Source of the DNA: Alphaproteobacteria bacterium PA2 | GTDB taxonomy: Bacteria > Pseudomonadota > Alphaproteobacteria > Caulobacterales > Caulobacteraceae | NCBI GenBank assembly: GCA_002256425.1 | Contig: NKIZ01000001.1 | Coordinates: 3,135,001 to 3,199,000, forward strand | Reading direction: 5' to 3' | Length of the DNA: 64,000 nucleotides | In this document: in pieces, positions 9,415-17,597 of the stretch | Layout: each line of letters begins with the position of its first letter | Numbering within the stretch: position 1 is the first letter of the stretch | Notes under the pieces: model-generated | Database searches by the model: none | The model's input: the letters and a program-made list of their open reading frames with translations, nothing else | What the model was told of the DNA's origin: nothing | Translations under genes and position numbers: made by a program

Positions 9415-10191
9415 ATGGCTTACGCCGACCTGAGGGCCTCCGTGCCCAAGCTGGGTCTGGCCTGGTCCCTGGCGTCGCATGATGTGATTTCCCGCTATCG
9501 CGGCTCCATTCTCGGGCCGTTCTGGATCACCCTGTCCATGGCTTTCATGGTTCTGGGGATCGGCTTTCTCTATTCCGAGCTGCAGCACATCTCCCTGCAG
9601 GAGACCATGCCCTTTGTCGCCCTGGGCATTGTGTTCTGGGGCATGATCTCCCTGGTCATCATCGAGGGCTGTGAGACCTTCGTCCACGCCTCGGGCATGC
9701 TCAGCCAGACCTCCCTGCCCATGTTCACCTTTGTCTGGCGCACCCTGCTGCGCAATCTGGTGACCCTGCTGCATCACCTGATCATCATCGTCGCCGTCCT
9801 GATCTGGTTCGGCTACTGGCGGACCATGAACCTGCCCCTGGCGATCGCCGGCCTGGCCCTGACCCTGCTCAATGTCTCCTGGCTGAGCCTGGCCGTCGCC
9901 ATTTCCTCGGCGCGTTTCCGCGACATCCCGCAGATCGTGACCTCGGTCATGCAGTTTTCCATGTTCATGACCCCGGTCTTCTGGAAGCCGGATTTCAACA
10001 GCCCGATGTTGAAGCTGGTCCTGATCTACAATCCCTTTTTCCACATGCTGGATGCGATCCGCGGGCCCCTGCTTGGCGCCCAGCCGGCAATGCATACCTA
10101 TGTCGTCCTGGTGGTGATGGCGGTGATCGGCTGGGGCGTCACCTTCTCCCTGTTCGCCCTCACCCGTCGCCGGATTGTGCATTACCTATGA
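9415..10191 (+). CDS. Polysaccharide ABC exporter, permease subunit (Wzm/KpsM type)
   Basis: A 258-residue ABC-2 permease of the TagG/Wzm/KpsM group, which moves lipid-linked O-antigen or capsule chains across the inner membrane. The N-terminal amphipathic block DVISRYRGSILGPFW is characteristic, followed by about six hydrophobic segments. FRDIPQIVTSVMQFSMFMTPVFW is the conserved loop of the family, and YNPFFHMLDAIRGPLLG the C-terminal signature. Its last codon and stop overlap the start of the ATPase gene (ATGA), so the pair is translationally coupled. It is divergent from phoR, with 149 bp between. Confidence 0.9.
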   Translation: MAYADLRASVPKLGLAWSLASHDVISRYRGSILGPFWITLSMAFMVLGIGFLYSELQHISLQETMPFVALGIVFWGMISLVIIEGCETFVHASGMLSQTSLPMFTFVWRTLLRNLVTLLHHLIIIVAVLIWFGYWRTMNLPLAIAGLALTLLNVSWLSLAVAISSARFRDIPQIVTSVMQFSMFMTPVFWKPDFNSPMLKLVLIYNPFFHMLDAIRGPLLGAQPAMHTYVVLVVMAVIGWGVTFSLFALTRRRIVHYL

Positions 10192-10943
10192 AGGCGCCTC
10201 CGGTCTCCATTACGGTCAAGGACCTCACCCTGCGTTTCCCGGTCTACGGAGTCGACGCAAAGTCCCTGAAGAAACATCTGGCCCGGGTGGCGATCGGCGG
10301 ACGGCTGAGCAGCGCCCACCACGGCACAGCAGAAGTCACCGCCATCAGCGGCCTGTCCATGACCCTCAAGGCCGGCGACCGCCTGGGCCTGATCGGCCAC
10401 AATGGCTCAGGCAAGACCACCCTGCTCCGGGCCCTGTCTGGCGCCTACGAACCCGATGAGGGCCAGATCGAGGTCAAGGGCCGCATTGCCCCCCTGCTGG
10501 ATCTCAGCCTTGGCATTGACCCTTCTGCGACCGGCCTCGAGAACATCCGCCTGCGTGGCCGGATCGCCGGCCTGACCACAAAGGAAATCGACGCCAAGAT
10601 GGAAGAGATCGGCCGGTTCACCGGCCTGGGTCCCTTCCTGGCCATGCCGCTCAAGACCTATTCCGCAGGCATGGCGGCCCGCCTGGCCTTCGCAGTTGCT
10701 ACAGCCGTAGACGCCGACGTCCTGCTGATGGACGAATGGATCGCGGTCGGCGACGCCGAATTCCAGAAGATTGCCCACCAGCGGCTGCTCAGCCTTGTGG
10801 AACGGGCCGGTATTCTGGTCCTGGCGTCCCACGACATGGATTTGATCCGGTTGTACTGCAACAAGGTCATGCGTATGGAAGGCGGCGTCGCTTCGCCGGT
10901 CACGAGCATCAAGAATCTGGACCAGCTTCTCGCTCAGACCTGA
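10188..10943 (+). CDS. Polysaccharide ABC exporter, ATPase subunit (Wzt/KpsT type)
   Basis: A 251-residue ATPase that pairs with the upstream permease. Walker A is GHNGSGKTT, the signature is the atypical YSAGMAARLAFAVAT usual for polysaccharide exporters, and Walker B is LLMDEWIAVGDAEF; LASHDMDLIRLYC holds the switch His. It ends soon after the nucleotide-binding domain, so it lacks the C-terminal carbohydrate-binding extension of chain-length-terminating Wzt proteins. That suggests a KpsT-like exporter, or substrate selection elsewhere. It overlaps the permease gene by 4 bp and is followed by a glycosyltransferase after 31 bp. Confidence 0.9.
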   Translation: MKAPPVSITVKDLTLRFPVYGVDAKSLKKHLARVAIGGRLSSAHHGTAEVTAISGLSMTLKAGDRLGLIGHNGSGKTTLLRALSGAYEPDEGQIEVKGRIAPLLDLSLGIDPSATGLENIRLRGRIAGLTTKEIDAKMEEIGRFTGLGPFLAMPLKTYSAGMAARLAFAVATAVDADVLLMDEWIAVGDAEFQKIAHQRLLSLVERAGILVLASHDMDLIRLYCNKVMRMEGGVASPVTSIKNLDQLLAQT

Positions 10944-10974
10944 CGGCGTCGCGGGTCATCAACGGAATGCTCGC

Positions 10975-12921
10975 TTGCACCAGAAGAATGTGCCGCTGAA
11001 GGAACGCCTGTGGCAGCACATCCGGCCTGTGGCCGTCAGCCTGCTCGCCTCCATCCGCAAACGCCCCTGGCTGCACCGCCCCATGCATGCGCTGGCCGTT
11101 CGCGCCTCACGCTACCGGATGGCGGCGGTCTTCATCCAGGCGGTTCTCGAAGAACACTATCTGACAGCCTATGAGTATGACCGCTGGATCCAGGACAATG
11201 ACACCCTGAGCGAAGCGGATCGTCGGGAAATTGCCGAACGCGTGGCCGCCATAGCAGCGCCGCCACAGATTTCGGTGATCATGCCGGTCTACGCCACAAC
11301 GCCGGAATTCCTGATCGCCGCCATCGCCTCGGTCAGGGCCCAGCTTTATCCGCACTGGCAGCTCTGCATCGCCGACGATGCGTCTCCCGGTGAAGAGACC
11401 TGGGCGATATTGCAGGATCAGGCGGCGCAGGACCCGCGGATCAGGATTCTCCGTCGCAGGACCAATGGTCACATCAGCGCCGCCACCAATTCGGCCCTGA
11501 GCCTGGCTACCGGCGACTTTGTCGCCTTCATGGACCATGACGACATCCTGCCGCCCCACGCCCTCTATGAGGTCGCCGCCGAGATCCTGGCCGACCCTAC
11601 TGTGGAATTGATCTATTCCGATGAGGACAAGATCGACGAGACCGGCCGCCGGTTCGATCCCCACTTCAAGACCGGCTGGAACCCCGAACTCCTGCTCGGG
11701 CAGAACATGGTCAAGCACCTGTGCGTCGCCCGGCGGGAGCGTGTCCTGCACCTCGGCGGCGCCCGTCTGGGATTTGAAGGCAGCCAGGATTATGACCTGG
11801 CCCTGCGCATCGCCGAGGGCGTGCCGGCCGACAGGATCCGTCATATCCCCGCCATCCTCTACCACTGGCGCCAGAGAACGGCGGCGAAGTCATTCTCGGA
11901 GTCGGCTCTGGACCAGTGCCTGGAGGCCGCCCGCAAGGCGGTGACCGAGCATCTGGAACGCACCGGCGTCAAGGGCGCGAGCGTCGCCCCCCTGACCAAT
12001 GCGCCGGCCTATCTCAGCGTCAAACGCCCCCTGCCGTCGCCCGCCCCCCTGGTGTCGGTCCTGATCCCGACCCGCGACCGGGCCGAACTGCTGAAGCAGT
12101 GTGTGCAGGGCGTTCTGAAACAGACCAGATACCGACCCCTTGAAGTCATCATCATCGACAATGACAGTGTCGAGCCCGAGACCCATGCCCTGCTCAAGCG
12201 ACTGGCCCGGGACAAGCGTGTCCGCGTCATTCCGGCGCCGGGACCGTTCAATTATTCAGCGATCAACAACATGGCCGTCGGTCATGCCAGGGGCGAGACC
12301 CTGCTGTTCCTGAACAATGATGTGGCCGTGATCGAGCCAAACTGGCTGGGCGAGATGATCGCCCAGGCCGTCAGGCCCGAGGTTGGCGCCGTCGGGGCGG
12401 GTCTTCTCTATTCAGATGGACGGGTGCAGCACGGCGGCGTTGTCCTCGGAGTCGGGGGACTGGAGGGCGAGGATGCTGTCGCTGGACACCTCTATGCCGG
12501 GGCCCGCTCGATTTCGAAGAGCTATTTCAACCATCTCAGGCTGGCGCGGAACGTTTCGGCCGTGACCGCCGCCTGCATGGCGGTGCGCAAGGATGTCTTC
12601 CTGAAGGCCGGCGGTTTTGATGAGACCAACCTGGCCGTCGCCTTCAACGACGTGGACCTGTGCCTCAGGATCGGCGCCCTGGGCTACCAGCTGATCTGGA
12701 CGCCACGGGCCACCTTGTACCACCTGGAATCGGCTTCCCGTGGCTCTGATCTGGAGCCCGAGGTCATTGGCCGTTTCCGCAACGAGATCGCCTATATGCG
12801 CCGCCGCTGGGGTCCGGTTCTCGACAATGATCCCTTCTACGGCCCCAACTTCGACAAGCGCCATGTGGACTATCGGCTGGCGACGCCGGTGCAGCGCCTC
12901 AGGCCCTGGAAGCGTCCCTAG
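10975..12921 (+). CDS. Tandem-domain family 2 glycosyltransferase
   Basis: A 648-residue protein with two GT-A (GT2) modules. The first (about residues 98-330) opens with QISVIMPVYATTPEFL and has GDFVAFMDHDDILPP and IYSDEDKID. The second (about 357-600) opens with LVSVLIPTRDRAELL and has LLFLNNDVAVIEPNWL and FNDVDLCLRIGALGY. About 95 N-terminal residues precede the first domain. This architecture is common in O-antigen and capsule clusters where one protein adds two sugars. The modelled start is TTG at 10975; a GTG five codons later (10990), with AGAAG before it, is equally possible. It probably works with the adjacent exporter. Confidence 0.88.
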   Translation: MHQKNVPLKERLWQHIRPVAVSLLASIRKRPWLHRPMHALAVRASRYRMAAVFIQAVLEEHYLTAYEYDRWIQDNDTLSEADRREIAERVAAIAAPPQISVIMPVYATTPEFLIAAIASVRAQLYPHWQLCIADDASPGEETWAILQDQAAQDPRIRILRRRTNGHISAATNSALSLATGDFVAFMDHDDILPPHALYEVAAEILADPTVELIYSDEDKIDETGRRFDPHFKTGWNPELLLGQNMVKHLCVARRERVLHLGGARLGFEGSQDYDLALRIAEGVPADRIRHIPAILYHWRQRTAAKSFSESALDQCLEAARKAVTEHLERTGVKGASVAPLTNAPAYLSVKRPLPSPAPLVSVLIPTRDRAELLKQCVQGVLKQTRYRPLEVIIIDNDSVEPETHALLKRLARDKRVRVIPAPGPFNYSAINNMAVGHARGETLLFLNNDVAVIEPNWLGEMIAQAVRPEVGAVGAGLLYSDGRVQHGGVVLGVGGLEGEDAVAGHLYAGARSISKSYFNHLRLARNVSAVTAACMAVRKDVFLKAGGFDETNLAVAFNDVDLCLRIGALGYQLIWTPRATLYHLESASRGSDLEPEVIGRFRNEIAYMRRRWGPVLDNDPFYGPNFDKRHVDYRLATPVQRLRPWKRP

Positions 12922-12974
12922 ACTGCGGCGTAAGTGTCGGCCATGGTCCCCCTCCGAAAACCGGAGTGAAGAAG

Positions 12975-14222
12975 ATGGCGCGGGCGAAGCTGGCTTGGAT
13001 TGCAGCACTTGGACTTCTGGCGACCACGGCCCAGGCCGCACCGGCGCCGAAGAAGGACGCCAGGATCTGGGCCGCCGCAGAGGCCGCCCGCCCAGCCCAG
13101 CTGGAACTGCTGAAATCCGTGGTCAATATCGACTCCGGGACGGGCGACGTGGAAGGCGGTCGCAAGGTCGCCGCCATCCTGATCCCGAAGCTGAAGGCCC
13201 TGGGCGCCGCCATTGAGGTCGTACCCGCCGAGGCCCCCGGCCTGCCGGAAAACCTGGTGGCGACCCTCAAGGGGACCGGCAAGACCCGCATATTGCTGAT
13301 CGGCCATATCGACACGGTCTTTGGTCCTGGCACCGTCGCAAACTGGTCGTTCAAGCAGGATGGCGACCGGATCACCGGCCCGGGCGTCGGGGATGAAAAG
13401 GGCGGGGTGATTCAGGCGATCACAGCCCTGCAGATCCTGAAGGACCAGGGCTTCAAGGGTTTTGGCACCCTGACCTTCCTGATCGAATCCAGCGAGGAGC
13501 GTGGATCGCCCGGGACCCGGGCCCTGATCGACCGGCTGGTCAAGTCGCACGATGTGGAGCTCAACCTCGAACCCGGCGACGCCCCCGACCTGGTGACGGT
13601 GTGGCGCAAGGGCAGCGCCACAATGGACATTGACGTCAAGGGTCGCCCTGCCCACGCAGGCGTCGCCCCGCAGGATGGCCGCAACGCCGCCGTAGAACTG
13701 ATCCATCAACTGGCCGTGGTCGACACCCTGCCACACTCCGGAGAAGGCCTGACGGCCAACCTGACCATTCTTCAGGCCGGCAGCCGTTACAACATCATCC
13801 CCGAAGATGCCCGGGCGCAGATCAATGTCCGCGTCCGCCAGAAGGCGGATCTGGATCGGGTCGAGAACCTCCTGCGCGAGTCATCGAAGACCACAATCAT
13901 TCCCGACACCAAGGTGACCGTAACCCGGGAAACGTCCTTCCCGCCCCTGCCCAACAACCCCATGACCGACGCCCTGGCGGAGCGCGCCAAGGCCATCTAC
14001 GCCGGAATCGGACTGACCCTCGGCACCGGCGGCAATGGCGGCGCTTCGGAATCCGCCCTGGCCCATGAAGCCGGCACACCGACGCTGGATGGCCTGGGTC
14101 CGGTGGGCGGCGACTTCCACACAGACAAGGAGTGGATTGACCTGAAGTCCGTCACGCCGCGGCTGTACCTGCTGACCAAGCTGATCATGGAGCTCAGCGC
14201 AAGGCCGCCCAAGGCCAATTAG
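12975..14222 (+). CDS. Secreted M20 metallopeptidase (glutamate carboxypeptidase-like)
   Basis: A 415-residue exported zinc peptidase of the carboxypeptidase G2 branch of M20. A signal peptide covers about the first 21 residues (WIAALGLLATTAQA). Zinc and catalytic positions are visible: His and Asp in LLIGHIDTVF, Asp in GPGVGDEKGG, the Glu pair in IESSEERGS, Glu in LNLEPGDA and the C-terminal His in GGDFHTDKEW. The dimerisation domain includes KGRPAHAGVAPQDGRNA. I chose ATG 12975 over GTG 12966 because GGAG sits at a good distance from the ATG. It converges on the HAD gene with a 4-bp stop overlap. Confidence 0.88.
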   Translation: MARAKLAWIAALGLLATTAQAAPAPKKDARIWAAAEAARPAQLELLKSVVNIDSGTGDVEGGRKVAAILIPKLKALGAAIEVVPAEAPGLPENLVATLKGTGKTRILLIGHIDTVFGPGTVANWSFKQDGDRITGPGVGDEKGGVIQAITALQILKDQGFKGFGTLTFLIESSEERGSPGTRALIDRLVKSHDVELNLEPGDAPDLVTVWRKGSATMDIDVKGRPAHAGVAPQDGRNAAVELIHQLAVVDTLPHSGEGLTANLTILQAGSRYNIIPEDARAQINVRVRQKADLDRVENLLRESSKTTIIPDTKVTVTRETSFPPLPNNPMTDALAERAKAIYAGIGLTLGTGGNGGASESALAHEAGTPTLDGLGPVGGDFHTDKEWIDLKSVTPRLYLLTKLIMELSARPPKAN

Positions 14223-14815
14223 GGAACGAAGACCTCGGCCAGAGGCCGGCTGCCATCCCAGAGGGCGGCCGACCATCCGGCCGCCAGGGCCCCGTCCACA
14301 TTGTCCTGCCGGTCGTCCAGCAGGAAGTGATCCTGTGACAGCCTGCCGGTCCTCGCCTCAATGGCCCGGAAGAAGGCGAGGTCAGGCTTGGCGGCGCCAA
14401 GATCGGCAGCATAGTGCATGGCGTCGAACCGGGCGTTCAGGCCAAGAGTGTTCCACAGATAACCGGCGCGATGGTGTTCCTGGACGGTGGCGAGATGCAG
14501 GGCCACCCCCTGGCTCCGCAGAGTCGCCAGATCCTCAAGCAGGGCCTCGTCCAGCCGCCCGTCGTTCCGGAACCAGTAGTCCATCAGCACCCTGGCGTTC
14601 AGATGGGGCGCGATCTGGTGAAGTACATCGTCCAGCACCCCCTGCAGGTCTGCTCGCCCATGAATGATGGATGGCCAGTGTGGGACGAAGAGATTCGCCT
14701 GCAGGTCAGCCCTAGTGATCCCGAGATCAGCCTCGATCTGGGCCGCCCAGCCACCCTGATGAACCGGATGGACGATGACGCCGTCCACATCCACCATCAG
14801 GATCTTCTGGGTCAC
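14219..14815 (-). CDS. HAD superfamily hydrolase
   Basis: A 198-residue haloacid dehalogenase-fold protein of unknown substrate. Motif I is LMVDVDGVIVHPV, with the nucleophile and acid/base Asp pair. Motif II is probably HLATVQEH. Motif III/IV is the Lys of GAAKPDLAFF and HFLLDDRQDNVDGALAAGW. The cap between motifs I and II is helical, as in subfamily I phosphatases such as YihX. The start overlaps the mutS stop (ATGA), so it is co-transcribed with and coupled to mutS. The 3' end overlaps the M20 stop on the opposite strand. Confidence 0.85.
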   Translation of the reverse strand: MTQKILMVDVDGVIVHPVHQGGWAAQIEADLGITRADLQANLFVPHWPSIIHGRADLQGVLDDVLHQIAPHLNARVLMDYWFRNDGRLDEALLEDLATLRSQGVALHLATVQEHHRAGYLWNTLGLNARFDAMHYAADLGAAKPDLAFFRAIEARTGRLSQDHFLLDDRQDNVDGALAAGWSAALWDGSRPLAEVFVP

Positions 14816-17511
14816 GTGGCGAGACCCTTAAGTCGGTAGAGCGCCGCCATGGCCTCCCGGGGGCTCATGCCGTCCGGGTCGAGGTCGGCCAGGGCCACTT
14901 CAACCGGACTGGGCCCGGTGCGCCCTGGTGCAGCTGGCGCGGCGCCGGAAAACAGCGGCAGGTCTTCAAGATGGGCGGGGGCGCCGGCTTCGCGCTCCAG
15001 CCGGTCCAGAACCTCCCGCGCCCGGGCCACCACGGCCGGCGGAACTCCGGCAAGCTTGGCCACCTGGACCCCGTAGGACCGGTCCGCCGGACCGGGACCG
15101 GCCTCATGCAGGAAGATCAGGTCGCCGTTCCATTCCTTGGCCTTGAGGGACAGGTTGGTCACATAGGCGAGCCGGTCCTCAAGGACCGCAAGCTCATGAT
15201 AGTGGGTGGCGAACAATCCCCGGCTGCGGTTGGTTTCGTGAAGGGCCTCGGCGCAGGCCCAGGCAATGGCCAGGCCGTCATAGGTGGCCGTGCCCCTGCC
15301 GATTTCGTCCAGAATGACCAGTGAGCGCGGCGTCGCCTGGGCCAGGATGGCGGCGGTCTCCACCATTTCGGCCATGAAGGTCGACCGGCCCCGGGCCAGA
15401 TCATCTCCGGCGCCGACCCGGCTGAACAGACGGTCGACAACCCCCAGACGGAAGCTGACCGCCGGCACGAAGCAGCCCGCCTGGGCAAGGATGGCCAGCA
15501 GGGCGTTCTGGCGCAGGAAGGTCGACTTACCCGCCATGTTCGGGCCGGTGACTATGGCCAGTCGGGCCCCGGCGATGCCCTGCCCATCAAGGCGGCAGTC
15601 ATTGGGGGTGAAGGCGTCGCCATTGCGCCTGACGGCCGCCTCCACCACCGGGTGGCGGGCGCCGACAGCCTCAAAGGCTGTGGAGCCATCCAGGACCGGA
15701 CGGCAGGCGCCGGCGTCCTGCGCCCACTCAGCCAGGGCCGAGGCCACGTCCAGGGTGGCGGCCGCCTGGGCCGCAGCCTGGATCTGGTCAGCCACGGCGA
15801 TGGCGGCCTCACGCCAGGCCTCGAATATGGCGGCTTCCATGGCCAGGGCCCGCTCGGCGGCCTGGGCGATCTTCGCGTCCAGCTCGGCCAGTTCCACCGT
15901 GGTGAACCGCACCTGGTTGGCCAGGGTCTGGCGATGGATGAAGGTGGCGTTGAGCGGCGCGCTCATCAGGGGCTCGGCCGCCTTGGCCGTGGTCTCGACG
16001 AAATAGCCCAGCACAGCGTTGTGGCGGATCTTCAGGGCCACCCCGCTGTCAGCCACCAGCTGGGCCTCGAGACCCAGTATGACCCGGCGGCTGTCATCAC
16101 GCAGGGCGCGGGCCTGATCCAGCTCGGCGCGGACACCGCCGGCGACAAAGCCGCCGTCCCGCGCCTGGAGGGGAAGGTCCTGCCCCAGACCTGCATCCAA
16201 AACCGCCTTGAAATCCGCCAGGGCAGGGTGTCTGGCGGCGTCCAGCGCCTCCAGGGCTGTCGTGATCTCCTGCGGCGGCGCAGCCGTCAGCGGGCCCCTG
16301 GGCCGGGCAAACTGGGCGCAGATCGTCTGGCCGACGGAAAGGCCGCTGCGCAGACCCGCAAGGTCCCTGGGGCCGCCCCGGCCAAGAGCCAGCCGGGACA
16401 GGGCCCGGGCCATGTCGCCAAGACCCTTGAGGGCGTCACGCAGGTCGGCGCGCAAGGGGCGCTGCTCCAGGAACCAGGCGACGGAATCCAGCCGGGCGTC
16501 GATGGCCGCCGGATCCAGCAGGGGCCGGGCCAGCCTCGCCGCCAGCAGCCGGGCGCCCGGCGCTGTCATGGTCCGGTCGATGGCGGCCAGCAATGAGCCT
16601 TCCCGCGCGCCGGACAGGCTGCGCTCGATTTCCAGGCTGGTGCGGGTGGCCGGGTCGATGGCCATGACATCGGCCTCGCCCGAGCGGCGGGGCGCGCTCA
16701 GGGCCGGGGTCTTGCCGGCCTGGGTGGTTTCAAGGTGGGCGGCGATCAGGCCAAGGGCTGAAACCTCGGCCCCGGAAAACTGGCCAAAGCCGTCCAGGGT
16801 ATCGACCCCATACAACCGTTTCAGGCGGGCCTCTGCGGCGCCGGGTTCGGCCAGGGCTGAGGGCATGGGCTGGACAAGCCCGCCCACCGACCGCAGCAGG
16901 GTGTTCAGGCCGTCGTCGGCGAACAACCGGTCAGGGACCAGGATTTCTGAGGGACCAAGAGCCGCCAGGGCCGAGCCCAGACTCTCCCTGGCTACGGCCC
17001 AGACCTCGACCTCTCCAGTAGAGAGCTCGACACTGGCGACGGCAGCGGACCCGGCCCGCCAGGCGACGGCGGCCAGACGGTTGGCGCCCCGGGCGTCCAG
17101 CAGGCCGTCCTCGGTCAGGGTGCCCGGTGTCACCACCCGGGTGACATCCCGCCGGACAATGGACTTGGAGCCCCGCTTGCGGGCTTCAGCCGGGTTTTCC
17201 ATCTGCTCGCAGACGGCGACCTTGAACCCCGCCCGGATCAGCTTGGCCAGATAGGCCTCGGCCGCATGGACCGGCACGCCGCACATGGGGATGGGCGCCC
17301 CGCCGTGATTGCCGCGGGCAGTCAGGGTTATGCCAAGGGCGACGGACGCCTTCTGGGCGTCCTCGAAAAACAGTTCGTAGAAGTCGCCCATCCGGAAGAA
17401 GACCAGGGCGTCAGGCTGCCGGGACTTGGCCTCAAAGAACTGGGCCATCACCGGCGTGGCGCCGGCGGAGTCGGCCGCTGCCGTGGTCAGGGAAGGATCG
17501 TGGGCGGTCAT
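14812..17511 (-). CDS. mutS: MutS, DNA mismatch recognition protein
   Basis: An 899-residue MutS from the chosen ATG. Domain I has the mismatch-reading motif in DALVFFRMGDFYELFFEDA, the Phe-x-Glu-like wedge region of the family. The C-terminal ATPase has Walker A GPNMAGKSTFLRQ, Walker B LVILDEIGRGTATYDG and the helix-turn-helix and dimer regions. It recognises mismatches and recruits MutL. I chose the ATG at 17511; a GTG at 17538 would add nine residues. It lies upstream of the HAD gene with an ATGA overlap. Confidence 0.97.
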   Translation of the reverse strand: MTAHDPSLTTAAADSAGATPVMAQFFEAKSRQPDALVFFRMGDFYELFFEDAQKASVALGITLTARGNHGGAPIPMCGVPVHAAEAYLAKLIRAGFKVAVCEQMENPAEARKRGSKSIVRRDVTRVVTPGTLTEDGLLDARGANRLAAVAWRAGSAAVASVELSTGEVEVWAVARESLGSALAALGPSEILVPDRLFADDGLNTLLRSVGGLVQPMPSALAEPGAAEARLKRLYGVDTLDGFGQFSGAEVSALGLIAAHLETTQAGKTPALSAPRRSGEADVMAIDPATRTSLEIERSLSGAREGSLLAAIDRTMTAPGARLLAARLARPLLDPAAIDARLDSVAWFLEQRPLRADLRDALKGLGDMARALSRLALGRGGPRDLAGLRSGLSVGQTICAQFARPRGPLTAAPPQEITTALEALDAARHPALADFKAVLDAGLGQDLPLQARDGGFVAGGVRAELDQARALRDDSRRVILGLEAQLVADSGVALKIRHNAVLGYFVETTAKAAEPLMSAPLNATFIHRQTLANQVRFTTVELAELDAKIAQAAERALAMEAAIFEAWREAAIAVADQIQAAAQAAATLDVASALAEWAQDAGACRPVLDGSTAFEAVGARHPVVEAAVRRNGDAFTPNDCRLDGQGIAGARLAIVTGPNMAGKSTFLRQNALLAILAQAGCFVPAVSFRLGVVDRLFSRVGAGDDLARGRSTFMAEMVETAAILAQATPRSLVILDEIGRGTATYDGLAIAWACAEALHETNRSRGLFATHYHELAVLEDRLAYVTNLSLKAKEWNGDLIFLHEAGPGPADRSYGVQVAKLAGVPPAVVARAREVLDRLEREAGAPAHLEDLPLFSGAAPAAPGRTGPSPVEVALADLDPDGMSPREAMAALYRLKGLAT

Positions 17512-17597
17512 GGTCAGGAAACAGGTTAACGCCCCCACAGCAGGGCGCCACCCCCCGCAAGCAGCGGGAGGGGCTCAGGCCTGTGGGCAAGTCGCTC

